Shown here: positions 17,086 through 25,027 of the stretch, in pieces
Position numbering within the stretch: position 1 is the stretch's first letter
How the letters are laid out: each line of letters opens with the position of its first letter
Source of the DNA: Bacteroidales bacterium
Lineage (GTDB): Bacteria > Bacteroidota > Bacteroidia > Bacteroidales > GCA-2711565
DNA length: 64,000 bases
Assembly: GCA_028280405.1 (NCBI GenBank)
Contig: JANQLW010000039.1
Coordinates: 1-64,000, forward strand
Reading direction: 5' to 3'
Notes under the pieces: generated by a model
Told to the model about the DNA's origin: nothing
Database searches by the model: none
The model's input: only the letters and a program-made list of their open reading frames with translations
Program-made: the position numbers and the translations under genes

Positions 17086-18086
17086 ATATGCCAGTTATTA
17101 AATACTGTCCCGGTAATTTGACAGAAGGATATGAGTCGTATAGTCAAAAGTGCCTTAAAAATATGTTTTTTGGCAGAAAAGTAAGCCATATTCTTCCATA
17201 CAATGCCCCACGATTTGATAGTGAAAATACAGAGGAGTTTATCGAAAATAGAAAACGTATTTCAATTTCCGGTGTTCAGGAAAAATTATCATTAATCCTT
17301 GATAAGAATAAGTTACGGTTGACACATGAAGGTGAGCAGGGGAATTATATTCTTAAGCCCATACCCATAGATCTAAAAAATGTAGATCAGGTTCCGGCAA
17401 ATGAACATTTGACCATGCAGATTGCAAAACAGGTTTATGGTATCAATACTGCTGAGAGCGCCCTGGTTTTTTTTAAAAACGGTGAAGCTGCATATATAAC
17501 AAAAAGATTTGATGTTAAAAAGGGTGGGTTAAAATGGGCTAAGGAAGATTTTGCTTCACTTGCCGGAAAAACTACTGAATCAGCAGGTTTTAACTTTAAA
17601 TATGATTATAGTTATGAAGAGCTTGCAGGCCTTGTTAAGAAATATGTGCCTACATATATAATTGAATTGGGAAAATTATTCTCATTAATTGTATTCAATT
17701 ATTTGTTTTCCAATGGAGATGCTCATTTGAAAAATTTCTCCTTATTACAGACAACTAACGGAGATTATACCTTAAGTCCTGCTTATGATTTGATCAATAC
17801 CCGAATTCATGTTGATGATACAGATTTTGCTTTGGATCATGGATTATTTGCGGATGGTTTTCAGTCAAAAGTTATGAAATTAAAAGGCTATGCCGGAGTT
17901 GAAGATTTTTATGAATTTGCGAAAAGATTAGGAATAAAAGAAAAGAGAAGGGATAAAATTTTAGAACCTTTTATAAAAAAACAGGAGAAAGTTGAACAAT
18001 TGATTACACATTCTTTTTTAAGTGATAAAATGAAAAGAGCTTATTTAATGATGTATCAAACAAGAAGAAACCGATTGTTGGAGTAA
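17082..18086 (+). CDS. hipT: HipT-like Ser/Thr kinase toxin
   Basis: A 334-residue HipA-family kinase lacking the N-terminal subdomain, which is supplied by the preceding gene. The Gly-rich loop reads ISISGVQEKLSL; Ser61-Ile-Ser63 corresponds to the autophosphorylated SIS motif known from E. coli HipT. The catalytic loop is FSNGDAHLKN (Asp213) and the metal-binding segment is PAYDLINTR. Known HipA/HipT kinases phosphorylate aminoacyl-tRNA synthetases and halt growth; the target here is unknown. The locus is flanked by hairpins and a decayed ORF, consistent with an acquired defence or persistence module. Confidence 0.85.
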   Translation: MNMPVIKYCPGNLTEGYESYSQKCLKNMFFGRKVSHILPYNAPRFDSENTEEFIENRKRISISGVQEKLSLILDKNKLRLTHEGEQGNYILKPIPIDLKNVDQVPANEHLTMQIAKQVYGINTAESALVFFKNGEAAYITKRFDVKKGGLKWAKEDFASLAGKTTESAGFNFKYDYSYEELAGLVKKYVPTYIIELGKLFSLIVFNYLFSNGDAHLKNFSLLQTTNGDYTLSPAYDLINTRIHVDDTDFALDHGLFADGFQSKVMKLKGYAGVEDFYEFAKRLGIKEKRRDKILEPFIKKQEKVEQLITHSFLSDKMKRAYLMMYQTRRNRLLE

Positions 18087-18100
18087 TTTCGCTGGGGTTG

Positions 18101-18217
18101 TCCAAAAAGTGTTAAAAAATTGACTTTTAGTCAGGGCGTGAATAGTTCATTGATTAAATACAGGCATTTTATCTTTTGAAGAATTTTGCAAGTAAATTCA
18201 CACCCTGACTTTTTGGA
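18101..18217. repeat. inverted-repeat element after the hip locus
   Basis: TCCAAAAAGT (18101-18110) and ACTTTTTGGA (18208-18217) are perfect arms; inside, AGTCAGGGCGTGAAT (18129-18143) pairs with 18196-18210 at 14 of 15 positions. The left end GTTGTCCAAAAAGTG nearly equals the left end of the element at 20686. Likely a small non-coding mobile-element remnant that may also act as a bidirectional terminator. Confidence 0.55.
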
Positions 18218-18219
18218 TA

Positions 18220-18570
18220 TTACAATTCATCAAATTCTTTTTTAAGCTTTTTCGTAAATTTCGCTACAATCAAATCATAAGAATCATCCACTAATTTTTT
18301 AATTAAATCATCGCTTAAGCCTTCTGCAAAGTAAACACTATTCCACTGTTGTTTATTCATATGATAGCCTGGTATGATTTGAGCATATTTTTCACGCAAT
18401 TCAATCGCATATTCAGGATCACATTTTAGATTAACAAAATGTTTGTCTAATGCGATGATAGCAAAAATTTTATTCATCACTTTTAGTACAAGTGAAGTAT
18501 TATCAAAGGGAAATCCTTCGGTAACGCCTTTTTTTGTGATACAGTATTCTCTTAATTCTTCAATATTCAT
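18220..18570 (-). CDS. MmcQ/YjbR family protein
   Basis: About 116 residues from the ATG at 18570 (MNIEELREYC), the usual family start; the tracked ORF adds 14 unneeded residues. The pattern GVTEGFPFDNTSLVLKV, then FAIIALDKHFVNLKCDPE and NSVYFAEGLSDDLIKKLVDD is typical of MmcQ/YjbR proteins, which have a CyaY-like fold and are thought to bind DNA or proteins. It stands alone, convergent with the hip locus. Physiological role unknown. Confidence 0.85.
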   Translation of the reverse strand: MNIEELREYCITKKGVTEGFPFDNTSLVLKVMNKIFAIIALDKHFVNLKCDPEYAIELREKYAQIIPGYHMNKQQWNSVYFAEGLSDDLIKKLVDDSYDLIVAKFTKKLKKEFDEL

Positions 18571-18659
18571 CGTTTTTAAGATTTTCTCAGGCTTGTAGCT
18601 TGTAACTTTCAAATTAATCTTTTAAAGTTAAATTAAAACAATGAAATAAATTCTAAAAA

Positions 18660-18689
18660 TTGCAGTTTCATCAAAATAGTATAACTTTG
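18660..18689 (+). promoter_or_regulatory. Bacteroidota promoter of the carboxyltransferase operon
   Basis: TTG at 18660-18662 and TAACTTTG at 18682-18689 are separated by 19 bases, the classical -33/-7 arrangement of Bacteroidota. The transcript would begin near 18694, just before the leader hairpin. Confidence 0.7.
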
Positions 18690-18699
18690 CACAGCTATT

Positions 18700-18745
18700 A
18701 AGGATAAAATTTTGTGAGCATAAGATGCTATAAGATTTTATCCTT
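18700..18745 (+). promoter_or_regulatory. leader hairpin before the carboxyltransferase gene
   Basis: AAGGATAAAAT (18700-18710) pairs perfectly with ATTTTATCCTT (18735-18745) and encloses AGCAT-AAG-ATGCT (18717-18729). It begins a few bases after the predicted transcription start, so it would be the 5' end of the mRNA. It may stabilise the transcript or bind a regulator; no known riboswitch is recognised. Confidence 0.55.
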
Positions 18746-18784
18746 ATTTGCGTTAAGTATAGAAGACCATTAAAAAGTAAAGAT

Positions 18785-20332
18785 ATGCCATTAAAACAAA
18801 AAACTTCCGATTTAAAGGAGAGAATGAAGAATGCCCTTAAAGGTGGTGGTTCCAAAGCTATTGAAAAACAAAAGGCAATTGGAAAACTTACAGCGAGGGA
18901 AAGGATTATTGCCATATTGGATCCTAAATCATTCCATGAGTACGATCTTTTTGTTGAACATGCAGCGAAAGATTTTGATATGGAAAAAAAACGCCTTCCT
19001 GGTGATGGTGTAATTACCGGTACCGGTACGATCATGGGTAAGCCTGTTTGTATATATGCACAGGATTTTACAGTAGCCGGAGGTTCTTTAGGTTATATGC
19101 ATGCAAAAAAAATTACCAAAATTATGGACCATGCCATGAAGCTTAAAGTGCCAATTATTGGGATTAATGACTCTGGTGGAGCTCGTATTCAGGAAGGAGT
19201 TAATTCATTAGCTGGTTATGGTGAAATTTTTTATCGTAATACTAAAGCGTCAGGAATAGTTCCGCAAATTTCTGTTATCCTTGGACCATGTGCTGGCGGA
19301 GCTGTGTATTCTCCTGCATTGACTGATTTTGTTTTTGTAGTTGACAATATTTCTAAAATGTTTATTACAGGTCCTGAGGTTATTAAAACTGTATTAGGTG
19401 AAGAAATCTCAATGGAAGAACTTGGCGGTGCGAAAGTTCATTCTGAAACTACAGGCAATGCCCACTTCTATGCGGAAAGTGAGCAAGAATGTTTTGATCA
19501 GATTAAACAGCTAATCAGTTTTATTCCATGGAATAATAAGAAAAAGGCAATGGCTTTCCCAAAGAAGCAGCCTAAGTCAAAAATTTATCCGATTGACTCT
19601 ATTATTCCAACTGATCCAAAAACCCCTTATGATGTACGTGATGTTATCAGAGCTATCAGTGATGATAGTGAATTCTTTGAAGTACAGGAAAAATTTGCAG
19701 CTAACATTGTAATTGGATACGGACGTATAAATGGAGATACTGTTGCTTATGTAGCAAATCAACCTAATGTTTTAGCTGGTGTGCTTGATGTTGATTCGTC
19801 AGATAAAGCGGGTCGTTTTATTCGTTATTGTGATGCTTTCAATATTCCTTTGATAACATTGGTTGATCTTCCGGGTTATTTACCTGGTATTGATCAGGAG
19901 CATGCAGGTGTAATTCGTCATGGTGCAAAAGTACTTTATGCATATTCAGAAGCAACTGTTCCAAAAATTACGTTGGTATTACGTAAAGCTTATGGTGGTG
20001 GATATATTGCCATGTGTTCACATCACTTAAGAGCAGATTTTGTATTTGCATGGCCTACTGCTGAAATTGCTGTAATGGGCCCTGAAGGAGCTGCTAATAT
20101 TATTTTCCGTAAGGAAATTATGAATGCTGAAAATCCGGATGAAATGCGTCAGCAAAAGGTAGATGAATATAGAAGTAAGTTTGCGAATCCATATGTGGCT
20201 GCAGCTTACGGTTATATTGATGCAGTGATTGAACCTGCAGAAACCAGAAAAATGCTTATTCATGCGCTTGATATTTCTGCAAACAAAACTGAGGAATGCT
20301 TGGATAAGAAACATGGTGTGCCACCATTTTAA
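18785..20332 (+). CDS. acyl-CoA carboxylase / methylmalonyl-CoA decarboxylase carboxyltransferase subunit
   Basis: A 515-residue biotin-dependent carboxyltransferase of the crotonase fold (LTARERIIAILDPKSF, GGSLGYMHAKKI, DSGGARIQEGV, then GPCAGGAVYSPA and LVDLPGYLPGIDQEH). The family moves a carboxyl group between biotin and an acyl-CoA, usually propionyl-CoA or methylmalonyl-CoA. A biotin carrier follows 15 bases downstream, but no biotin carboxylase or OadB/OadG-like pump subunit is adjacent, so the sequence alone does not tell whether it is a carboxylase (PccB) or a Na+-linked decarboxylase alpha subunit (MmdA). Both would fit propionate metabolism. Length is normal. Confidence 0.9.
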   Translation: MPLKQKTSDLKERMKNALKGGGSKAIEKQKAIGKLTARERIIAILDPKSFHEYDLFVEHAAKDFDMEKKRLPGDGVITGTGTIMGKPVCIYAQDFTVAGGSLGYMHAKKITKIMDHAMKLKVPIIGINDSGGARIQEGVNSLAGYGEIFYRNTKASGIVPQISVILGPCAGGAVYSPALTDFVFVVDNISKMFITGPEVIKTVLGEEISMEELGGAKVHSETTGNAHFYAESEQECFDQIKQLISFIPWNNKKKAMAFPKKQPKSKIYPIDSIIPTDPKTPYDVRDVIRAISDDSEFFEVQEKFAANIVIGYGRINGDTVAYVANQPNVLAGVLDVDSSDKAGRFIRYCDAFNIPLITLVDLPGYLPGIDQEHAGVIRHGAKVLYAYSEATVPKITLVLRKAYGGGYIAMCSHHLRADFVFAWPTAEIAVMGPEGAANIIFRKEIMNAENPDEMRQQKVDEYRSKFANPYVAAAYGYIDAVIEPAETRKMLIHALDISANKTEECLDKKHGVPPF

Positions 20333-20347
20333 TAGCGGAGGTCGTTT

Positions 20348-20677
20348 ATGAGTAAGAAGAAAAATGAAAATGTGAAATACGGCTCGTTGGTTATTGAGGG
20401 AGTTGAATATCAAACCATATTAACCGAAAAGTATAAAACCAGAAAACCTTATCAGGAAAAGGATTTTAGTGTTATTACTTCTTTTATCTCCGGAACGATT
20501 GTTGATGTTTTTGTTAAAGAGAAGAAGAAAGTAGAAAAAGGTGCTCCATTACTGGCCCTTGAAGCAATGAAAATGAAAAATCAAATTGTGGCTCCAATAA
20601 GTGGTGTGGTAAAAAAGATACATGTAAAGAATAACGATAAAGTTGTTAAAGGTCAATTACTCGTTGAGCTGGAATAA
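20348..20677 (+). CDS. biotin carboxyl carrier protein subunit
   Basis: A 109-residue biotinyl protein. The C-terminal half is the lipoyl/biotinyl fold with the biotin acceptor Lys in LALEAMKMKNQIVAP, followed by GVVKKIHVKNNDKVVKGQ. The N-terminal 35 residues carry a short strand-rich segment (VKYGSLVIEGVEYQTILTEK). It carries carboxybiotin between the carboxylating or decarboxylating partner and the carboxyltransferase encoded just upstream; both are probably co-transcribed. The stop is followed after 7 bases by a palindromic repeat. Confidence 0.9.
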   Translation: MSKKKNENVKYGSLVIEGVEYQTILTEKYKTRKPYQEKDFSVITSFISGTIVDVFVKEKKKVEKGAPLLALEAMKMKNQIVAPISGVVKKIHVKNNDKVVKGQLLVELE

Positions 20678-20685
20678 CGAATGAA

Positions 20686-20761
20686 GTTGTCTAAAAAGTG
20701 TAATAGTACGTCATTCTGAAACGAGTTCAGAATGACGGCTAAAATAGCTTTTGGGACAGCC
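20686..20761. repeat. palindromic repeat (MITE-like remnant)
   Basis: CGTCATTCTGAA (20709-20720) and TTCAGAATGACG (20726-20737) form a perfect 12-bp stem around ACGAG. The outer ends GTTGTCTAAAA and TTTTGGGACAGC are roughly inverted copies of each other. The left end shares 14 of 15 bases (GTTGTCYAAAAAGTG) with the element at 18101-18217. It may also terminate both convergent genes. Confidence 0.65.
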
Positions 20762-20771
20762 CCTTTTGCTT

Positions 20772-21383
20772 TTATTCTTGTATTGGTTGGAATAACTGAT
20801 TCGTATTCTGGATCATCTCCAGAACAGCTTCTTTGCCAAGATTCGATTTGGAGGAACTCACTAAAAATTGGGGGAGTTCGCTCCATTTTTCTTTTAAGGT
20901 CTTTTTGTAAGTTTCAATATTACTGATTAATTTTTCTTTCCCGATCTTATCAGCTTTTGTAAAAATCAAAATAAAAGGAAGTTGGTTAATCCCAAACCAT
21001 TCAATAAATTCCAGGTCGTTTTTTTGAGGTTCATGACGGGAATCTATTAAAATAAATGTGCACATCAGATTCTCCCGTTTCATCAGGTATTTGTGAATCA
21101 TTTGTCCCCATTTTTCCCTGTCTTTTTTTGAAGATTTAGCAAAACCATACCCAGGTAAATCAACCAGATACCATTCATCATTTATTAAGAAGTGATTGAT
21201 GAGCTGAGTTTTTCCAGGAGTTGAAGATGTTTTGGCCAGATTTTTTCTGCCCGTAAGCATATTTATCAAAGAAGATTTTCCAACGTTCGATCTCCCTATA
21301 AAAGCATATTCAGGCAATTTAGGTTCCGGACACATCGTATGTTTTGGACTGCTACATACAAACTCCGCGTTATTTATTTTCAT
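20772..21383 (-). CDS. engB: ribosome biogenesis GTPase YsxC/EngB
   Basis: A 203-residue TRAFAC GTPase: P-loop GRSNVGKSSLINML, G3 VDLPGYGFA, G4 TKADK and the C-terminal SSSKSNLG (G5 region). It acts in 50S subunit maturation. The start is taken at MKINNAEFV (21383), the usual N-terminus (KINNAEFVCSSPK); the tracked ORF adds 17 residues. A nested palindrome separates it from the acyltransferase gene upstream on the same strand. Confidence 0.92.
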   Translation of the reverse strand: MKINNAEFVCSSPKHTMCPEPKLPEYAFIGRSNVGKSSLINMLTGRKNLAKTSSTPGKTQLINHFLINDEWYLVDLPGYGFAKSSKKDREKWGQMIHKYLMKRENLMCTFILIDSRHEPQKNDLEFIEWFGINQLPFILIFTKADKIGKEKLISNIETYKKTLKEKWSELPQFLVSSSKSNLGKEAVLEMIQNTNQLFQPIQE

Positions 21384-21399
21384 GGTTTCATGGTTAGAA

Positions 21400-21479
21400 G
21401 GGAAGCAATCCTTTATTTTGATATTTAATCCCAATATGTAAATTAATGGGATGTTGTTTTTGTTATAGGATTGCTTCCC
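21400..21479. repeat. nested palindrome between engB and the N-acyltransferase
   Basis: GGGAAGCAATCCT (21400-21412) and AGGATTGCTTCCC (21467-21479) are perfect 13-base arms. Inside, ATCCCA (21428-21433) pairs with TGGGAT (21447-21452). It sits between two minus-strand genes and could be a terminator, a processing site, or a small mobile repeat. Confidence 0.6.
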
Positions 21480-21488
21480 ATTAAAATC

Positions 21489-22415
21489 TTACTTTTTATA
21501 GGTACTTATATGCCTATCTTTTTTATAATCGTATATGTCTGAAATGGTTACTATAATACCAGTTTCTTCAACATGTCCAAAATGATCATTTACCGCTGTC
21601 CCAAAGGTCTTCATGGTTGAAGATAAGTTCATGTAAGCATTAAAAAGTGGCGGAATATTTTCATTTAAAGCTCTCACTTTTTGAACCAGTATTTTATAAT
21701 CTTCTTCATAATTACAACCCTGAAAAATACTGTTTAATGCTTTTTCATTTGTAGTTAATATAAGTGGATTTCTAGGCCTGATTAATTCTTCTTTATCGGG
21801 AAAGTATTTATTCATAAAAAACAAAATCATGTCTCTTGCCACATTATCAAAATGTGGATACATGGTCACTTTGCCAAATAAGTATTTTACATCAGGATTA
21901 TCAATAACAATAGACCCTAAACCATCCCAGATGTTGTCCAGAGAATACATCCCTTTTCTGATATTATTGGTAGGCTGATACATGGGCTGAACAAAAGACC
22001 TTCCCAATTCAATAGTAGAATGAAGGTATTCTTTAATGAATTTTTCACTATAACTAAACAATCTGGAAGTTGGAGAATGCACTTCATCTTTTCCTATAAC
22101 TTCCAGGTCCTTTCCATGGATGAATCTATACCCGCCTATAATTTCCTTGTCGATAGGATTCCATACAATTAATTGTTTGAATGGTTTATCTGCTGTATCA
22201 TAATCATCAATATCCAGTGCTTTTCCCGTTCCTCCTTTTGCATCCCTGAATGTGATTTCACGCAACCTTCCAACTTCTTTCATGAGATTTGGGGATGTCT
22301 CACTTGAAAAGATGTAAATTTTATTATTTCCATAATTTGTATCCCTGACAAATACTTCATCAGTGAGTTCCTGTTCCAACAACTTTTTATCAACTGGGGG
22401 TATTATTGTTTCCAT
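21489..22415 (-). CDS. glsB: GNAT-type N-acyltransferase (glycine-lipid GlsB-like)
   Basis: A 308-residue protein of the OlsB/GlsB acyl-ACP-dependent N-acyltransferase type, with GNAT-like motifs (LREITFRDAKGGTGKALDID, then IGGYRFIHGKDL and TIELGRSFVQPMYQ). In Bacteroides, GlsB attaches a 3-hydroxy fatty acid to glycine to start glycine-lipid synthesis. The pairing with a PlsC-like O-acyltransferase gene 21 bases upstream on the same strand supports that role over ornithine-lipid synthesis alone. It acts at the cytoplasmic membrane. Confidence 0.78.
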   Translation of the reverse strand: METIIPPVDKKLLEQELTDEVFVRDTNYGNNKIYIFSSETSPNLMKEVGRLREITFRDAKGGTGKALDIDDYDTADKPFKQLIVWNPIDKEIIGGYRFIHGKDLEVIGKDEVHSPTSRLFSYSEKFIKEYLHSTIELGRSFVQPMYQPTNNIRKGMYSLDNIWDGLGSIVIDNPDVKYLFGKVTMYPHFDNVARDMILFFMNKYFPDKEELIRPRNPLILTTNEKALNSIFQGCNYEEDYKILVQKVRALNENIPPLFNAYMNLSSTMKTFGTAVNDHFGHVEETGIIVTISDIYDYKKDRHISTYKK

Positions 22416-22436
22416 GTGGCTTATTTTTATTCAAAT

Positions 22437-23288
22437 TTAATAATTAAATTCTGACTCCGGATTCTTAGCCAGATCGTAAACATGTTCTTTTAAAAGTTTT
22501 GCCCATTCAGCATTCGAAAATCTTTTGTCAAAGGTTTGGTAAGGAATCGGTTTCCCAAAAGTTATATTGATCGTTTTATTGTTTTGTTTGTACATTTCAT
22601 CTACTAAATATAGCATTTCCAGATTGGCTTTTAATCCGAAAAATTTCCTGAGGTTAGCTAGGTTGTAAAAAAAGTTTGAATTTCTTCCATCAATATAGGT
22701 AGGGATGATATCTCTTTCGTATTTCTTAGCTTTGGTGATGAACGTTTTTTTCCATTCAAGATCTTTAATTTCTCCTTTTTGTTTTCTGGAGCAAAAGCCG
22801 GCCGGGAAATAAAGCAGAACGACATCTGATGCAAAGGTGTCATTTATTAGTTGGATATTAGAAGCATTGCTCCCATGTTTATTTACCGGTACGAATATAT
22901 CTTCAGAATTCGGGATGTTGAGTAAGATGTCATTTACAGGAAACTTTATATCTTCCCTGATTGAAGCAACTGCATGCATTAAAGCTAATCCATCTATGCC
23001 TCCCAGAGGATGGTTTGCTGCAATTAATGGCCGTTCAATAGATTTAATATTATCAAGCCCTATGGTATGAATATTAGTCCCGAATTCTTCCAGCATTTTG
23101 CCAACCTGAACCAACCCTTTATATCGGTAATTTTTGCTGATGAATGCATTTAATTCATCTTCATGAATAATTCGCCTTAAGTACTGAATGATAAATCCCG
23201 GTATTATTTTAAGTAATGTTGGATTCTTTTTACGTATTACTTCTTTCAGATTAATAAAGTTTTCGTATCTCGTTTCTGATTCTGTCAT
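22437..23288 (-). CDS. glsA: PlsC-like O-acyltransferase (glycine-lipid GlsA-like)
   Basis: A 283-residue lysophospholipid-acyltransferase family enzyme with the HxxxxD block IAANHPLGGIDG and the downstream FPAGFCS block, where PlsC enzymes have a substrate-binding EGTRS-like element. It is predicted to add the second, O-linked, acyl chain to the N-acyl amino acid made by the adjacent GlsB-like enzyme, giving a glycine lipid. It is first in the two-gene operon and has TAAATTTG at 23325-23332 on the minus strand as -7 element. Confidence 0.78.
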   Translation of the reverse strand: MTESETRYENFINLKEVIRKKNPTLLKIIPGFIIQYLRRIIHEDELNAFISKNYRYKGLVQVGKMLEEFGTNIHTIGLDNIKSIERPLIAANHPLGGIDGLALMHAVASIREDIKFPVNDILLNIPNSEDIFVPVNKHGSNASNIQLINDTFASDVVLLYFPAGFCSRKQKGEIKDLEWKKTFITKAKKYERDIIPTYIDGRNSNFFYNLANLRKFFGLKANLEMLYLVDEMYKQNNKTINITFGKPIPYQTFDKRFSNAEWAKLLKEHVYDLAKNPESEFNY

Positions 23289-23324
23289 CAGTTCCCTTTT
23301 CTTTTTTAGTGCATATTCTTCTTA

Positions 23325-23332
23325 CAAATTTA
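23325..23332 (-). promoter_or_regulatory. Bacteroidota -7 element of the glycine-lipid operon
   Basis: Read on the minus strand, TAAATTTG matches TAnnTTTG exactly, 36 bases before the glsA ATG. Confidence 0.45.
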
Positions 23333-23473
23333 GAATATATCTAATGAAATTTAAAAGAATTCAATACTTAAAAATTGGGAGAAATAAAAAATATAGGGAA
23401 ATTCTGATGTGAATAGTCAAAATTCAGAGACTGAATAGGATGATTTTTTGTTGAGAAAAACATTTAACAAAAT

Positions 23474-23588
23474 GAAACATCCATGAGAATAAATTTTTAC
23501 ACAAAAAAATGATGATAGCATGGATGTTCCCTGTCTGCCGACAGGCAGGTATCTGACAAATAAAAAATAAAATTATAAACAGATGAAA
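23474..23588 (+). repeat. 115-bp dispersed structured repeat, copy 2
   Basis: Matches 4465-4579 at 110 of 115 positions. Its first hairpin is perfect over eight pairs (CATCCATG with CATGGATG). It ends 16 bases before the MraZ boxes, so it forms the upstream border of the dcw promoter. Confidence 0.75.
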
Positions 23589-23603
23589 CTTTTTATTAAC
23601 AAT

Positions 23604-23630
23604 GTGGTAAAAGGTGGTAAAAAGTGGTAA
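23604..23630 (+). promoter_or_regulatory. MraZ binding repeats
   Basis: GTGGTAA occurs three times, at 23604, 23614 and 23624, exactly 10 bases apart. In E. coli, MraZ binds three similarly spaced TGGG-type repeats in its own promoter. A -7-like TATATTTA lies at 23640-23647, so bound MraZ would cover the -33 region. Confidence 0.75.
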
Positions 23631-23660
23631 TTTATTTAGTATATTTACGCCATAAAATCA

Positions 23661-24128
23661 ATGAAATTGGCAGAATTAATAGGGACATATGAATGCAAAG
23701 TGGATGTAAAAGGGAGACTGATGTTTCCGTCTACATTGAAAGCTCAAATTCCTTCTGCCGAATCTCAGGGGTTCGTTGTAAAGCGAAGCATTTTTATGAA
23801 ATGTTTAGAGTTGTACCCCCTTGAAGAATGGAAAACGGAAAGCTCCCGGATCAATAAGCTAAACCGTTTTAAGAAGAAGAATGTTGATTTTATCAGAAAA
23901 TTTATGGCTGGCGTTAAACTCGTTGAGCTGGATAAAACCGGTAGGATATTAATTCCGAAGGAACTGATAAATTATGGTGGAATCCAAAAGGAAATTGTTT
24001 TAGCATCAGTTGTAAATAAAGTTGAAATATGGGATAAGTCTGAATACGAAAAGGCCATTGATTATGATCCGGATGAATTTGCTGATTTGGCTGAAGATGT
24101 AATGGGCGACGTTGAACCTGAACTATAG
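23661..24128 (+). CDS. mraZ: transcriptional regulator MraZ
   Basis: A 155-residue protein with two AbrB-like SpoVT repeats: GTYECKVDVKGRLMFPSTLK at the start and KLVELDKTGRILIPKELINY in the second half. MraZ represses the division and cell-wall operon of which it is the first gene. Three 10-bp-spaced GTGGTAA boxes precede it. The next gene starts a few bases after the stop. Confidence 0.93.
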   Translation: MKLAELIGTYECKVDVKGRLMFPSTLKAQIPSAESQGFVVKRSIFMKCLELYPLEEWKTESSRINKLNRFKKKNVDFIRKFMAGVKLVELDKTGRILIPKELINYGGIQKEIVLASVVNKVEIWDKSEYEKAIDYDPDEFADLAEDVMGDVEPEL

Positions 24129-24132
24129 ACTG

Positions 24133-25026
24133 ATGTATCATAAACCTGTCCTTTTAAACGAATGCATTGCGGGATTAGCCATTCGACCTGATGGAATATA
24201 TGTAGATGTCACATTTGGTGGAGGTGGTCATTCCAAAGAGATTCTTCGGAATTTAGGAGAAGGGCAATTAGTTGCTTTTGACCAGGATGAAGATGCCATA
24301 GCAAATAAGCCGGAAGATGATCGTTTGTTGCTGGTTAAATCAAATTTCAGATACCTCAAAAACTTTCTTCAGTTATACAAGCAGTTACCTGTGGATGGGA
24401 TTTTAGCAGATCTTGGAATTTCTTCCCATCAGATAGATGATGCGGAACGTGGTTTCTCCACACGCTTTAATGCAGACCTCGATATGCGGATGGATAGAAA
24501 TCATTCAGTTTCTGCAAAAGAAGTTGTAAATACTTATTCGTTCGAACAGTTGAAAAATATATTTCATCTCTATGGAGAACTGAAAAGTGCCTATAAGATT
24601 GCAAATCATTTGATCAATGTCAGGTCGGATAAGGAGATTGCTACAACTAATGAATTGAAGGATGTTTTGTCGGGATTTGCTCCGAGAAATAAAGAACAAA
24701 AGTTTTATGCTCAGGTCTTTCAGGCTTTAAGAATCGAGGTTAATGAAGAGCTTCAGGCATTAAGAGAAATGCTTGAGCAGAGTTTAGGAGTGTTAAAGCC
24801 TGGTGGGAGATTGGTTGTTATTTCATATCATTCTCTCGAAGACCGCTTAGTTAAGAATTTTTTAAAAACAGGAAATTTTGAAGGAAAACTTGAAAAGGAC
24901 TTTTATGGAAATCCAAAAGTTGATTTTAAACTGATAAATAAAAAACCTATAGTCTCAACCGAAAAAGAGTTGGAAGAAAATACGAGGTCCAGAAGTGCAA
25001 AATTGAGAATAGCAGAAAAGATATAG
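24133..25026 (+). CDS. rsmH: 16S rRNA (cytosine-1402 N4) methyltransferase RsmH
   Basis: A 297-residue SAM-dependent methyltransferase: HKPVLLNECIAGL at the N-terminus, motif I YVDVTFGGGGHSKEI, then LADLGISSHQIDDAERGFS and the C-terminal VVISYHSLEDRLVKNF. It methylates C1402 of 16S rRNA. The ATG at 24133 (MYHKPVLL) is preferred over the tracked TTG at 24112 inside mraZ. Confidence 0.95.
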   Translation: MYHKPVLLNECIAGLAIRPDGIYVDVTFGGGGHSKEILRNLGEGQLVAFDQDEDAIANKPEDDRLLLVKSNFRYLKNFLQLYKQLPVDGILADLGISSHQIDDAERGFSTRFNADLDMRMDRNHSVSAKEVVNTYSFEQLKNIFHLYGELKSAYKIANHLINVRSDKEIATTNELKDVLSGFAPRNKEQKFYAQVFQALRIEVNEELQALREMLEQSLGVLKPGGRLVVISYHSLEDRLVKNFLKTGNFEGKLEKDFYGNPKVDFKLINKKPIVSTEKELEENTRSRSAKLRIAEKI

Positions 25027-25027
25027 A

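Noticed and set aside
18700-18745. cobalamin riboswitch before the carboxyltransferase gene
   Set aside because: The leader is too short and lacks a B12-box-like sequence; only a simple nested hairpin is visible.
18785-20677. oxaloacetate decarboxylase alpha and biotin subunits
   Set aside because: The large subunit has the crotonase-type carboxyltransferase motifs, not the TIM-barrel type of the oxaloacetate decarboxylase alpha subunit, and no beta or gamma subunit follows.
20732-20926. 64-residue plus ORF
   Set aside because: It lies on the palindromic repeat and antisense to the engB 3' end; no coding pattern.
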